Below, in pieces: positions 51,001-61,838 of a stretch of DNA of 64,000 nucleotides. The stretch's first letter is position 1. The number at the start of each line of letters is the position of its first letter. Position numbers and translations under genes: made by a program. The notes beneath the pieces were generated by a model. It made no database searches. It saw only the letters and a list, made by a program, of their open reading frames with translations, and was not told where the DNA came from. The DNA is from Parafannyhessea umbonata (GTDB lineage: Bacteria > Actinomycetota > Coriobacteriia > Coriobacteriales > Atopobiaceae): positions 1-64,000 of the forward strand of contig NZ_JABAGR010000008.1 in NCBI RefSeq assembly GCF_012844235.1, given 5' to 3'.

Positions 51001-52461
51001 ATGGGCCAGGTAGGAGGATTCCTCGAGCACGGCCGCAAGGAACACGGTCAGCGCCCGATAGCCGAGCGCGTGCACGACTACGACGACCTTGCCGTGACGC
51101 TGCCCGCCGAGGAGCAGCGCGTGCAGGCCGGACGCTGCATGTACTGCGGCGTTGCGTTCTGCCAGACCGGAGCCGGCTTTGGCAAGGCGCGCACGAGCGG
51201 CTGCCCGCTGCACAACCTCATCCCCGAGTGGAACGACCTGCTGTGGCGGGGCCTGTGGGACCAGGCGGCGGAGCGCATGGCGCTCACGAACCCGCTGCCG
51301 GAGTTCACGGGAAGGGTCTGCCCCGCGCTGTGCGAGGCAGCCTGCAACCTGGGCCTGCACGACGACCCCACGACCATCCGCGACGACGAGCGCGCCATCA
51401 GCGACTGGCAGTGGGAGCACGGCGGGCCGAAGCCCCTGGCGCCCGCGCCTGAGGGCGCTCCGCTCGTGACCGTGGTGGGCTCCGGCCCCGCGGGCCTGGC
51501 CTGCGCGTGGGAGCTTGCCCGCCGCGGCCTGCGCGTGCGCATGGTGGAGAAGAGCGACCGAGCCGGTGGCCTGCTCATGTACGGCATCCCGAACATGAAG
51601 CTCCCGAAGGAGGTCGTGGAGCGCAGGATCGACCTGATGCGCGAGAGCGGCATCGACGTGGAGTGCGGCGTGGACGCGTCCGACCCCGACGTGGCGGCGC
51701 GCCTGGCGAAGGAGAGCGACGCCGTCGTGCTGGCCGCAGGCACGGGCAACGCCCGCACGCTAAGGGTGCCTGGCGCGGACCTCGACGGCGTGACGCTTGC
51801 GGTGCCGTACCTGACGGCGCAGACGAAGGCCGTGCTGGACGGCGGAAAGAGCGCCATCAGCGCCGAGGGCAAGGACGTCGTGGTCATCGGCGGCGGTGAC
51901 ACCGGCACCGACTGCGTCGCGACGGCGCTGCGCCAGGGCGCGCGCAGCATCATGCAGCTGGAGTTCCTGCCCGAGCCGCCCGAGAAGCCGCTGCCCACGA
52001 ACCAGTGGCCGGAGTGGCCGATGGTCAAGAAGACCGACTACGGCCAGCAGGAAGCCATCGAGGAGTTCGACGCGGACCGCAGGCTGTGGGCCACGGACAC
52101 GCTCGAGGTCCTGGGCGAGGGCTCGGTCGAGGGGCTGAAGATCGTGTCGCTCGACTGGTCGAACGGCAAGCCCGAGCGCAAGGAGGACAGCGTGCGCACG
52201 CTGCCGGCGCAGCTGGTGATCCTGGCCATGGGCTTCGTGGGCCCGGAGGCGAGCCTCGTCGAGGCGTTCGGCGGCGGCCTCGCGAAGCAGGGAAGGCCGC
52301 TTCCCGTTGTCGAGGGCAAGGGGCACGGGCTTTCCGGCGCCGACGGCAAGGCGCGCGTGTACTGCGCGGGCGACACGAGGAACGGCTCGACCATCGTGGT
52401 GAACGCCATATCGGACGGCCTTGCCTGCGCGGCTGAGGTCGCGGACGACCTGATGGGGTAG
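51001..52461 (+). CDS. gltD: Glutamate synthase, small (beta) subunit
   Basis: A 486-residue NADPH-oxidising FAD subunit that feeds electrons to GltB. N-terminal Fe-S cysteines are in CMYCGVAFCQTG and GRVCPALCEAACN (about residues 46-54 and 100-116). FAD motif: VTVVGSGPAGLACAWELAR; NADPH motif: VVVIGGGDTGTDCVATALR; final FAD motif: RVYCAGDTRNGSTIVVNAI. It lies three bases after gltB with its Shine-Dalgarno (GAGGGGATG) inside the end of that gene, so translation is coupled. Together with the type III glutamine synthetase next door it forms the GS-GOGAT pathway. Confidence 0.97.
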   Translation: MGQVGGFLEHGRKEHGQRPIAERVHDYDDLAVTLPAEEQRVQAGRCMYCGVAFCQTGAGFGKARTSGCPLHNLIPEWNDLLWRGLWDQAAERMALTNPLPEFTGRVCPALCEAACNLGLHDDPTTIRDDERAISDWQWEHGGPKPLAPAPEGAPLVTVVGSGPAGLACAWELARRGLRVRMVEKSDRAGGLLMYGIPNMKLPKEVVERRIDLMRESGIDVECGVDASDPDVAARLAKESDAVVLAAGTGNARTLRVPGADLDGVTLAVPYLTAQTKAVLDGGKSAISAEGKDVVVIGGGDTGTDCVATALRQGARSIMQLEFLPEPPEKPLPTNQWPEWPMVKKTDYGQQEAIEEFDADRRLWATDTLEVLGEGSVEGLKIVSLDWSNGKPERKEDSVRTLPAQLVILAMGFVGPEASLVEAFGGGLAKQGRPLPVVEGKGHGLSGADGKARVYCAGDTRNGSTIVVNAISDGLACAAEVADDLMG

Positions 52462-52495
52462 CGGTTGCGAGCCCGACGTTGAGGCGTGTTTAGTG

Positions 52496-52534
52496 GGGCG
52501 GTCCAGGCATGAGCCTGGGCCGCCCTCTACGTGT
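52496..52534 (+). terminator. Terminator after gltBD
   Basis: GGGCGGTCCAGGC (52496-52508) pairs with GCCTGGGCCGCCC (52513-52525, one G-U) around ATGA and is followed by TCTACGTGTTT. Confidence 0.7.
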
Positions 52535-52573
52535 TTGAGCAGTGCAATGCGAGCTGAAGGAGGAAGGCCCCTC

Positions 52574-52623
52574 CTCAAGCGACGTCGCTTGAGATTGCGG
52601 GCCTCAATCGGCGTCGCTTGAGG
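52574..52623. repeat. Two related palindromes between gltD and glutamine synthetase
   Basis: CTCAAGCGACGTCGCTTGAG (52574-52593) is a perfect 20-bp palindrome. CCTCAATCGGCGTCGCTTGAGG (52602-52623) is an imperfect one with the same right arm, followed by TTTTGC. The pair lies in a 303-base gap otherwise filled with terminators. It may be an extra terminator, a protein-binding site or a small dispersed repeat. Confidence 0.55.
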
Positions 52624-52686
52624 TTTTGCAGGGGCGTGCCTACGGAATGAACGTGGACCGTGACCGTGCAGGGGACTGACAAAAGG

Positions 52687-52726
52687 GCGACCCCCGTCTC
52701 GCATCGGGCTGCGAGACGGGGGTCGC
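52687..52726 (-). terminator. Strong terminator of glutamine synthetase
   Basis: GCGACCCCCGTCTCGCA (52687-52703) pairs perfectly over 17 bp with its complement (52710-52726) around TCGGGC. On the minus strand CCCTTTTGTC follows. Confidence 0.88.
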
Positions 52727-52764
52727 TTGTGCTGCTGGGCCGACCGAGGGTCGGGGTTTCGTCG

Positions 52765-54855
<2,091 letters not shown>

Positions 54856-55095
54856 CAGTCCTCCTCTGCAAAGTCGACTGGGCCGCGTCCGCGGACCCTT
54901 CGTACATATTGCATGATAGCGGGGACTGGTTGCATTTGAATTTCCCCAACGTGACGGTTACGAATGCGAAACCGTTTCAAAACCATTGCCCGCGCCGGCG
55001 TCCGCGCGTACGTGCGCGGTCCCGACGCGGGCCTGGACCTTGGAAAAAACGTGCATGTGCGTGGGCGAGAAGAACGTGGCGTCGCGCCTCGCGCC

Positions 55096-56661
55096 CTAGC
55101 GCTCCGCGAAGTGGTCGCGCGCAAATCCCATGGGTTGCACACACTCGAGCGTGCCGAGGTAGTTGCCCTCGCGGTCGCGCACTGCCATGTAGCGCACGAG
55201 CACGGGCTCGCCCTTCTTCTGCATCCACACGTCGACGGAGTCTCGCTGGCCACTGCGAAGCATGTCTATCACGTTTCGAACCATGTACTCGATCTTTGGC
55301 GGGTGGCACGACCACACCTCGCGCCCGAGCGCGCTTGCAGGACGCTTGAAGAGCTTCAGCTTGCCGTCGTCGTTCCAGTAGCGGTTGATGTTCTTCTCGT
55401 CCACAAACGTGAGCTCCATGGGGATGGTGTTCAGCACGGCATCCAGCTGCGCGGCAGAAAGCGTGCCCGTGGGAAGCGAGACGTCGCCACCACCCAGCGT
55501 CGCGCGCGCGTCCAGGGAGGCCGCGTACTTCTCGCCCTCGCCCCAGCGGCCGACCTCGGAGGGGTCCAGCATGCAAAGCTCGTAGCCGCGAAGGTCGACG
55601 TAGGCCTGCAGCCACTCCTGGTCCGTGAAGCACCGCACGCACAGCGGGAACAGGATGTTCGCCTCCTTGTAGCACATCTCGTCCGCGCGACGGACCACGG
55701 CGGCGGCGCGGTCGCGCCACGAGGCGTCGCGCGCTTCCGGCGCGGCCGCCACCAGGGCGCGCAGCTCGTCGCGGATTTCGTCGTCCACACCCCACATCAC
55801 GTCCGCGGGGCCAGAGTAGCCGTGGCGCACCTTCAGCACGGGGTACAGCAGGTCGCCCTTCTTGGCGTAGTGGCCGCCTACCTTGGCGAGAAGCGCAAGC
55901 TCCTTTGCCGTTGCCTCGTCGTCGGCAGCGTCCAGCGCCTGCTGCGCCGCGGCGACCTGGCGCGCGATGGCCTTGTTCTCGAGCGAAAGGACGTTCACGG
56001 GGTGGCCTTTCAGCGCCGCGAGCACGCGCGTCTTGAAGTCGCCCTCGCCGGTGCCGCCCGCGATGGAGTCCATCACCGCGGCCTCGGCGTTCGCGATGCG
56101 CTCCTCGCGCGTGGCGCCGTGGAACAGCGCGGAGTGCACGTCGCACAGGCGCTGCACGTCCTCCACCTTCGCGCCGCCCTCGATCAGGCCCTGCTCCGCG
56201 CGTGCGATCTCCGCTGCGTCCACGTCGCTGAAGTTCGCCACGAACTCGCGGCGCACGCTCTCCAGGTCCTCGCCGGCGGAAAGGCGGCTCACGTAGCTCG
56301 AGAGCAGGCGCGCGCGGCCGGCCTCGTCCGTCGCGACGGCGGCAGGGCCCGCGTCCGTGGCGCCGTCCGCGGCACCGGCGGCCGCGTCCTTCTCGCCCGC
56401 GGGCGCCGCCGTCGGTGCGGCCACGGGCGCGGGCTGGCCTGCCACCTCGAAGCCGGCCGCCTCGAGCGCGTCCACCACCTTGGCAATGTCGATGCCCTTT
56501 ATCTGGGCGCCCCGGGGGATGGTCATCACGCGGCCCACGGTCTCGAGCGCCATGGGCTTCGCGATGTCCGCAAAGCCCAGGTCCCTCATGATGTCAACCA
56601 CCTCGGGGTAGTCGCTCGCGAGGTCGTGCACGGTGCGCGAGAGGTCGATCGTCTTCGGCAT
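55096..56661 (-). CDS. DUF1858-DUF438-PAS sensor protein
   Basis: A 521-residue cytoplasmic protein. N-terminal DUF1858 (IDLSRTVHDLASDYPEVVDI, about residues 5-72); a flexible Ala-rich linker (about 75-110) that contains an exact dispersed word (AGEKDA); DUF438 (RLSAGEDLESVRREFVANFS, about 120-185); a hemerythrin-like helical part with His residues (HPVNVLSLENKAI, GGHYAKKGDLLYPVL, about 210-330); and a C-terminal PAS_10 domain (MELTFVDEKNINRYWNDDGK, about 405-515). Such proteins are thought to sense redox or oxygen. Its DUF1858 has a paralogue at 57816. AGGAGCAACC precedes the ATG. Confidence 0.88.
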   Translation of the reverse strand: MPKTIDLSRTVHDLASDYPEVVDIMRDLGFADIAKPMALETVGRVMTIPRGAQIKGIDIAKVVDALEAAGFEVAGQPAPVAAPTAAPAGEKDAAAGAADGATDAGPAAVATDEAGRARLLSSYVSRLSAGEDLESVRREFVANFSDVDAAEIARAEQGLIEGGAKVEDVQRLCDVHSALFHGATREERIANAEAAVMDSIAGGTGEGDFKTRVLAALKGHPVNVLSLENKAIARQVAAAQQALDAADDEATAKELALLAKVGGHYAKKGDLLYPVLKVRHGYSGPADVMWGVDDEIRDELRALVAAAPEARDASWRDRAAAVVRRADEMCYKEANILFPLCVRCFTDQEWLQAYVDLRGYELCMLDPSEVGRWGEGEKYAASLDARATLGGGDVSLPTGTLSAAQLDAVLNTIPMELTFVDEKNINRYWNDDGKLKLFKRPASALGREVWSCHPPKIEYMVRNVIDMLRSGQRDSVDVWMQKKGEPVLVRYMAVRDREGNYLGTLECVQPMGFARDHFAER

Positions 56662-56772
56662 GGTTGCTCCTATCTGCCGCCGGCCATGCCGGCGCTTGCT
56701 GCTGCCTTGCGCCGCGGCGATCCCGGGCGCCCTTCACGCAAACGATGGTAGGGGAGGTGTCGTCGCGCCGCT

Positions 56773-56786
56773 GTTGCATTTGCAAC
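56773..56786. promoter_or_regulatory. Palindrome GTTGCATTTGCAAC in a divergent promoter gap
   Basis: A perfect GTTGCA-TT-TGCAAC inverted repeat, with another CTGTTGCAT at 56817, between the DUF438 sensor gene and the methyltransferase-like gene. Similar TTGCAT words lie before the glutamine synthetase gene. Regulator unknown. Confidence 0.45.
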
Positions 56787-56912
56787 GCAACTAGGCAGCC
56801 AAAAAACCGCCACAAACTGTTGCATCGGACACGTCCGCGGCGCGGGTCGTTTGGCTATGCTTAATCTTGAAAAAGTTTCAAATGCTAGGCACGTGAGGTC
56901 GTGAGGCTCAAG

Positions 56913-57707
56913 ATGCAGGGGTTCCTGGTTCTGCTTGCGGTTGCGCTCGTTGCAAGCGCATGCGGGTTCAAGAAGTACGTGTGGTTCATCTCCATCGGGT
57001 ACGGTGCTGCCGTCGCCGCCATTGGCGTGGCGCTCCTCGTCATGTTTGGCGCTCGCTCGAGCGCGCCTGTAGTGGTGCAGGCTCTGCTCTTTGTGGCGTA
57101 TGGCTGCCGCCTCGCCGGCTACCTCTCGTATCGCGAGCTGCGCAGCCGCAGCTACAACCAGAAGATGAAAGGCGAGGTCAAGGGTAACGACAGCGTGACT
57201 CTTGGCGTGCGCTTCGCCATCTGGGCCTCGGCGGCGCTCCTGTACGCGTGCCAGACGTCGCCCGTGCTCTTTCGCATGGCGGCGGGCGGCCGCGCGGACG
57301 CCTTCCTCGCGGCGGGGCTTCTTGTCTCGGTCTTCGGCCTCGCGTTCGAGACCACGGCAGACATTCAGAAGAACGCGGCCAAGCGCAGGAACCCGCGCCG
57401 CTTCGTGGACACCGGCCTGTTCCGCATCGTGCGCTGCCCCAACTACCTGGGCGAGATGCTGTTCTGGACCGGCGTCTTCGTAAGCGGCATCGGCGTGTAC
57501 GCCGGCATCGCGCAGTGGGCGGCGGCGCTCGTGGGCTACCTCGGCATCGTCTACGTGATGTTCGGCGGCGCGCGTCGCCTCGAGATCCGCCAGAACCGCA
57601 GCTACGGCAAGGACCCCGCCTACCAGCGCTACGTCCGCACCACGCCGATCATGCTGCCGTTCGTGCCGCTGTACTCCGTCGAGAAGCACAAGTGGCTCGT
57701 CGCGTAG
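56913..57707 (+). CDS. DUF1295/isoprenylcysteine methyltransferase-like membrane protein
   Basis: A 264-residue membrane protein with about seven helices. The C-terminal half carries the DUF1295/ICMT pattern: ETTADIQKNAAKRRNPRRFVDTGLFRIVRCPNYLGEMLFWTG (about residues 150-192) and ARRLEIRQNRSYGKDPAYQRYVRTTP. In relatives the RxPNYxGE motif binds SAM or a reductant. Membrane methyltransferase or steroid-reductase-like activity is possible but unproven. ATG with GAGG six bases upstream is preferred to the GTG four codons earlier. Confidence 0.85.
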   Translation: MQGFLVLLAVALVASACGFKKYVWFISIGYGAAVAAIGVALLVMFGARSSAPVVVQALLFVAYGCRLAGYLSYRELRSRSYNQKMKGEVKGNDSVTLGVRFAIWASAALLYACQTSPVLFRMAAGGRADAFLAAGLLVSVFGLAFETTADIQKNAAKRRNPRRFVDTGLFRIVRCPNYLGEMLFWTGVFVSGIGVYAGIAQWAAALVGYLGIVYVMFGGARRLEIRQNRSYGKDPAYQRYVRTTPIMLPFVPLYSVEKHKWLVA

Positions 57708-57745
57708 GCGCCTCGGCCCCGGACGTCGCCTGCGGCCCCTAGCTA

Positions 57746-57751
57746 TATAAT
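57746..57751 (+). promoter_or_regulatory. Likely -10 element (TATAAT) of the DUF1858/ABC operon
   Basis: A consensus TATAAT 65 bases before the DUF1858 start, in otherwise GC-rich DNA. The -35 position (ACGTCG) is poor, so an activator may be needed. ATGCATGC lies just downstream. Confidence 0.5.
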
Positions 57752-57815
57752 CTTCAGATCCAACATGCATGCGATGCCGCGGCCACAAGGCGCCGTGGCA
57801 GACGGGAGCAGAGAC

Positions 57816-58244
57816 ATGTCAGACAGCACCACCAAACCCACGACCGCGACGGACGCGGCGGCAGGCGCGGGCGAGAAGGTCGTGGACGTATCGGTCGAGC
57901 TCGCCCGCACGCTCGAGGCGCAGCCCAAGGTCGGGGGAATCCTTCGCGAGCTCGGCTTCGAGGAGCTTCCCGGGGACAAGACCATCCTCGAGGTCTGCAC
58001 GGACGCCGGCGTCGACCCGTCCATCGTCACGCTCGCGCTCGCCGCGGAGGGCTTCGAGACCCGCGGCTACGTGAGCGAGGACGGCGGCGTCGCCGCGAAG
58101 ACGTTCGAGAACGTGCTGAGCGCCCTGTTCGACCCCACGAGCACGCTCATGCCGAACGCCTCCCCGTCGCAGGCGCCCATGCTAAACCACATGGAAGCGG
58201 CCATTCGCCGAGCGCAGGACAGGGGAGACCTTCCCAAGGAGTAA
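57816..58244 (+). CDS. DUF1858 domain protein
   Basis: A 142-residue protein. After an Ala/Thr-rich leader that includes an exact copy of the dispersed word (AGEKVV), residues about 22-90 form a DUF1858 domain (VDVSVELARTLEAQPKVGGI, LRELGF), clearly related to the N terminus of the DUF438 sensor. The C terminus is short and uncharacterised (LNHMEAAIRRAQDRGDLPKE). DUF1858 occurs beside hybrid-cluster and Fe-S proteins; role unknown. It starts the operon that continues with a lipoprotein and a fused ABC transporter. GGGAGCAG precedes the ATG. Confidence 0.8.
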   Translation: MSDSTTKPTTATDAAAGAGEKVVDVSVELARTLEAQPKVGGILRELGFEELPGDKTILEVCTDAGVDPSIVTLALAAEGFETRGYVSEDGGVAAKTFENVLSALFDPTSTLMPNASPSQAPMLNHMEAAIRRAQDRGDLPKE

Positions 58245-58347
58245 GGTCGACCCCATGTGTGCGGGCGCCGGCCGGCTCGGGCGGCTCCGCACGACGGCAC
58301 GAATCCGCGGCACGAGCCTTGCGTCGCGGCAGAAGGGAGCAGCACCA

Positions 58348-59445
58348 ATGCAGAAGAACATGACCCGTCGCGAGGCCCTTGCGACGCTGGCCGGCCTTGG
58401 CCTCACGGGCGTCCTCGCCGGCTGCGGCACGGGCGCAAGCGACTCGTCCGCGTCCGACTCCTCCAAGTCGGGCGGCGCCAAGGCGTCCAAGGCCAAGGCG
58501 TCAGACGACGTCGTCGTACGCGTCGCGTCCCTGAAGGGGCCCACCACCATCGGCCTCGTCAAGATGATGGACACGACCTCCGGCATCCCCGCCGACGGCT
58601 CGACGCTGCCGCAGGACAACTCCGCGAAGAAGGGCTCCGGCATCCAGTACGCCTATGCCGTGAGCGCGTCTCCCGACGAGCTCCTTCCCCAGATCATCCA
58701 GGGCAAGGTCGACATCGCGTGCGTGCCGTCCAACGTCGGCAGCGTCCTGTACAACAAGACGGAGGGCAAGATCCGCGTGATCGACGTCAACACGCTCGGC
58801 GTGCTGTCCGTCGTCACGGGCGACTCCTCCGTCAAGGGGTTCGAGGACCTCGCCGGCAAGACGGTCTACGTCTCGGGCAAGGGGTCGAGCCCGGAGTACG
58901 TCCTCGACTTCCTGCTGGGCAAGGCCGGCATCGCAGACAAGGTCACGGTGGAGTGGAAGAGCGAGCACGCGGAGGTCGCCGCGGTCCTCGCGTCCGACCC
59001 CACCGCCGTCGGCATCCTGCCCCAGCCGTTCACGACGGCGACGCTCGTCCAGAACGGCTCGCTCAAGGCCCCGGTCGACCTCACGGACGTCTGGAAGAAG
59101 TACGCCACCGACGGCAGCGAGTTCGTGATGGGCACCACCATCGTGCGCGCGGAGTTCGCCGACGAGCACCCTGCGGCAGTCGCAGACTTCCTCAAGCGCC
59201 ACGCCAAGTCCGTCAAGCAGGTCAACGCCGACCCGAAGGCGGCCGCGCCCCTCGTGGTGAAGGCCGGCATCGTCCCGAAGGAGCCCATCGCGGTCAAGGC
59301 CATCCCGCAGTGCAACGTCGTGTGCATCACGGGCAAGAAGATGAAGCGCGCCCTCGAGGGCTACCTCAAGGTGCTCTACGACGCCAACAAGGCGTCCGTC
59401 GGCGGTGCCCTTCCCGCGGACGACTTCTACTACCAGCAGGCCTAG
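58348..59445 (+). CDS. ABC transporter substrate-binding lipoprotein (NitT/TauT type)
   Basis: A 365-residue exported lipoprotein. The signal peptide has TRREALATLAGLGLTGVLAGC with a lipobox ending at C26; the twin-Arg start is Tat-like but not a full consensus. A Ser/Lys/Ala linker follows, then a two-lobed binding domain of the NMT1/SsuA group (VRVASLKGPTTIGLVKMMD, IIQGKVDIACVPSNVGSVLY, EHAEVAAVLASDPTAVGILP). It probably delivers an aromatic, pyrimidine-like or sulfonate-type ligand to the fused transporter encoded 12 bases downstream; the ligand is not predictable. AGAAGGGAGCAG precedes the ATG. Confidence 0.9.
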   Translation: MQKNMTRREALATLAGLGLTGVLAGCGTGASDSSASDSSKSGGAKASKAKASDDVVVRVASLKGPTTIGLVKMMDTTSGIPADGSTLPQDNSAKKGSGIQYAYAVSASPDELLPQIIQGKVDIACVPSNVGSVLYNKTEGKIRVIDVNTLGVLSVVTGDSSVKGFEDLAGKTVYVSGKGSSPEYVLDFLLGKAGIADKVTVEWKSEHAEVAAVLASDPTAVGILPQPFTTATLVQNGSLKAPVDLTDVWKKYATDGSEFVMGTTIVRAEFADEHPAAVADFLKRHAKSVKQVNADPKAAAPLVVKAGIVPKEPIAVKAIPQCNVVCITGKKMKRALEGYLKVLYDANKASVGGALPADDFYYQQA

Positions 59446-59457
59446 CGGGCAGGTCGC

Positions 59458-60882
59458 GTGACCCGTCGCCCCAGCGACATACTCAAGAGGCTCGCCCCCG
59501 TCGTGCCGTGGATCGTGGCATGGCAGGTGGCGAGCCTCGTCGTAGGGAGCTCAATCCTCCTTGCGGGCCCCGTGGACACGGCGCTCCGCCTTCTCGCCCT
59601 TCTGGGCGAGAAGGACTTCCTCGCTACCGTGGGCTTCTCGCTCGCGCGCATCGCCCTCGGCTTCCTGCTCGCGTTCGCGCTCGCGGTCGTCCTCGCGCTT
59701 GCGGGGCGACGCCATCCGCTCGTTGATGGGCTCCTCGCCCCGGGCGTCTCCGCGCTGAAGAGCGTGCCCATCGTCTGCGTCATCGTCCTCCTGCTCATGT
59801 TGGTCGGCTCGCGGAGCGTCTCTGCCATCGCCGTGTTCCTCGCGGTGTTCCCGGCGGTGTACTTCAGCTGCCGCGAGGCGCTTGCGCACGTCGACCCCAA
59901 GGTGTCCCAGATGCTGGGCGTCTTCGGCGTCGCGCCCGTGCGCCGGTTCCTCGCGCACACGTGGCCGCAGGTGCTGCCGTACCTCGTGGGAACCAGCAGG
60001 AACGTCTGCGGCATGGCCTGGAAGGCCGGCGTCGCGGCCGAGCTCATCGGCAGCCCCATGGGGTCTATAGGCGAGCGGATCTACAACTCAAAGCTCCTGC
60101 TCGACACGGCGGGGCTCTTCGCGTGGACCATCGTGATCGTCGCGGCGTCGTGGCTGTGCGAGCGCGCGTTCGTCGCGGTGCTCGCGCGCACCGGCTCGTG
60201 GGCGCGGCGCCTGAGCCTGCGCGTGGGCCGCCCACGGGGCCCCCGCTCCCAGGCGGACGCGCGGGGGCAGGCGGTCCGGCCGGCTTCGGCCGGCCCGACG
60301 ATCCTCCTTCGCGACGCGTCGATTGGCTACGGGGGGACGGTCGTGGCGTCCGGGCTGGACCTCGAGGTGCTCCCGGGCGACCGCGTGCTGCTGGCCGACC
60401 GCTCCGGCGCGGGCAAGACCACGCTCCTGCGCACGGTCGCGGGACTGCAGGACGTCCTTGCCGGCACGTGCAGGCGCCCGGTGCGGCCCACCATGGCGTT
60501 CCAGGAGCCGCGCCTGGTTGAGGACATGTCCGCCGTGCAGAACGTCCTGCTCGTGACGGGGTCCGTCCGCGACGCGTCAGCGTGCTCGCGCGTGCGCTCG
60601 CTGCTGCTCGAGCTCCTGCCGGAGACCGTGATCGACGTCCCCGTACGCGAGCTCTCCGGCGGTCAGCGCCGCAGGGCAGAGATCGTCCGCGCGCTTGCGG
60701 CCTCGGGGGACGCCGTCCTCCTGGACGAGCCGTTCTCCTCGCTCGACGCCGCCTCGCATGCGCGGGCGGCGGCGTTCGTGACGCGCCACCTCGACGGTCG
60801 CGCGCTCGTGGTCGCCTCGCATCTGCCCGACGACGTGCGACTTCTGGATGCCACGTCCTTCTCGCTCGAAAACAGCAGGTAA
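59458..60882 (+). CDS. ABC transporter permease and ATPase fused in one protein (SsuC-SsuB-like)
   Basis: A 474-residue fusion. Residues about 1-255 are a BPD permease with six helices and the EAA-type loop (KVSQMLGVFGVAPVRRFLAHTWPQVLPYL). An Arg/Gly linker leads to an ATPase from about 282: Walker A DRSGAGKTT (K320; the usual first Gly is Asp), signature LSGGQRRRAEIVRALA (about 399-414), Walker B VLLDEPFSSLD (D423), and a switch His in ASHLPDD. NitT/TauT systems normally encode these parts separately. The ATPase is short (~190 residues). GTG start with AGG upstream. The operon's lipoprotein supplies substrate. Confidence 0.85.
   Translation: MTRRPSDILKRLAPVVPWIVAWQVASLVVGSSILLAGPVDTALRLLALLGEKDFLATVGFSLARIALGFLLAFALAVVLALAGRRHPLVDGLLAPGVSALKSVPIVCVIVLLLMLVGSRSVSAIAVFLAVFPAVYFSCREALAHVDPKVSQMLGVFGVAPVRRFLAHTWPQVLPYLVGTSRNVCGMAWKAGVAAELIGSPMGSIGERIYNSKLLLDTAGLFAWTIVIVAASWLCERAFVAVLARTGSWARRLSLRVGRPRGPRSQADARGQAVRPASAGPTILLRDASIGYGGTVVASGLDLEVLPGDRVLLADRSGAGKTTLLRTVAGLQDVLAGTCRRPVRPTMAFQEPRLVEDMSAVQNVLLVTGSVRDASACSRVRSLLLELLPETVIDVPVRELSGGQRRRAEIVRALAASGDAVLLDEPFSSLDAASHARAAAFVTRHLDGRALVVASHLPDDVRLLDATSFSLENSR
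59589..59614. repeat. Head-to-head pair of the dispersed word inside the ABC fusion gene
   Basis: CCTTCTCGCCC (59589-59599) and GGGCGAGAAGG (59604-59614) are exact complements four bases apart, a perfect 11-bp hairpin within the coding region, encoding LLALLGEKDF. Confidence 0.85.
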
Positions 60883-61064
60883 GAGAACGATTCCTTATTG
60901 TTCTGACGTATCGAGAGATGCGTTCGTTCCAGAAATTGTGATGTTCGGTCCAGTTGGCGGAAAGTGTTCCCTACGTGAACGGCGCGTGTGGCGTCTATGT
61001 AGCCACTTATTGCCGCGGTTCCTTTAGGGTATCTTCTTTCGGTCGCCAACAGGAAGGAACGACC

Positions 61065-61838
61065 ATGTGTATGATGCTTGGCATCGATACCAAGGAGCCC
61101 GTTAGAGCGAACGAGCTGATGGGTGCCCTTTATTCGCACGGCAACGAGCACCCCAACGGCTGGGGCCTCGCGTACCTGCCCGCAGGGGACGGCGTGCAGC
61201 CTACGATCATCCGTGAAGCACAGAACGCGGCCGTGAGCGAGCGCGTGCAGGCGATCCTGCGCGAGCCGGTCATGACGGCGCACCTCATAGCACACATCCG
61301 CCGCGCTTCCGTGGGGTCCACGGCGCTGGAGAACTGCCATCCCTTCTTGAGGGAGGACCGCGCGGGCAGGCGCTGGGTGCTCGCGCACAACGGAACGCTC
61401 TTCGACCCGCGGAAGACCGTCAACTACCTGGGCGAGCGCCAGGGCTCGACGGACAGCGAGGCGATTCTGCCGTACCTGATGGACGCGTCCAACACCGCGG
61501 ACGGCCAGGGGCTTGGCGTGGAGGGTCGCCTCGAGGCCATCGACCGCGCCGTCAGCGCGCTCGCGCCCGGAAACAAGCTGAACCTCCTCTTCACGGACGG
61601 GATCCACACGTTCGCGTACACGAACGACGCGAACAGGACGCTCTGGCGCCTTCGCCTTGAGGACGGCTGGGCGTTTGCGACCGCGCCGCTCGACGAGCGT
61701 GATTGGAAGCCGATGCCCGTGTGCCAGCTCCTGGCCGTGCGCGACGGCTCCGTCGTCTTCGAGGGCAAGGTGGGCGAGGGCGCCTTCACCGCCGACGAGG
61801 CCGAGTACGAGAGCATGATCGAGCACATGAGGGGCTAG
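61065..61838 (+). CDS. Class II glutamine amidotransferase
   Basis: A 257-residue Ntn-type glutaminase (YafJ/EgtC-like). Cys2, exposed once the initiator Met is removed (MCMMLGI), is the nucleophile. Other motifs: HPNGWGLAYLP, AHIRRASVGSTALENCHPF (Arg for substrate carboxylate) and LAHNGTLFDPRK, then STDSEAILPYLM. It hydrolyses a gamma-glutamyl amide; whether it acts alone or with a partner enzyme is unknown. GGAAGGAACGACC precedes the ATG. Monocistronic, after a ~180-base AT-richer gap with no clear promoter consensus. Confidence 0.88.
   Translation: MCMMLGIDTKEPVRANELMGALYSHGNEHPNGWGLAYLPAGDGVQPTIIREAQNAAVSERVQAILREPVMTAHLIAHIRRASVGSTALENCHPFLREDRAGRRWVLAHNGTLFDPRKTVNYLGERQGSTDSEAILPYLMDASNTADGQGLGVEGRLEAIDRAVSALAPGNKLNLLFTDGIHTFAYTNDANRTLWRLRLEDGWAFATAPLDERDWKPMPVCQLLAVRDGSVVFEGKVGEGAFTADEAEYESMIEHMRG

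Noticed and set aside
46471-51420. Very long open frame antisense to gltB and gltD
   Set aside because: Composition is that of a codon-position shadow (Arg/Ala/His/Val rich, no domain motifs); the plus-strand glutamate synthase genes are certain. The same applies to long antisense frames over purF/DUF262 and over uvrA2.
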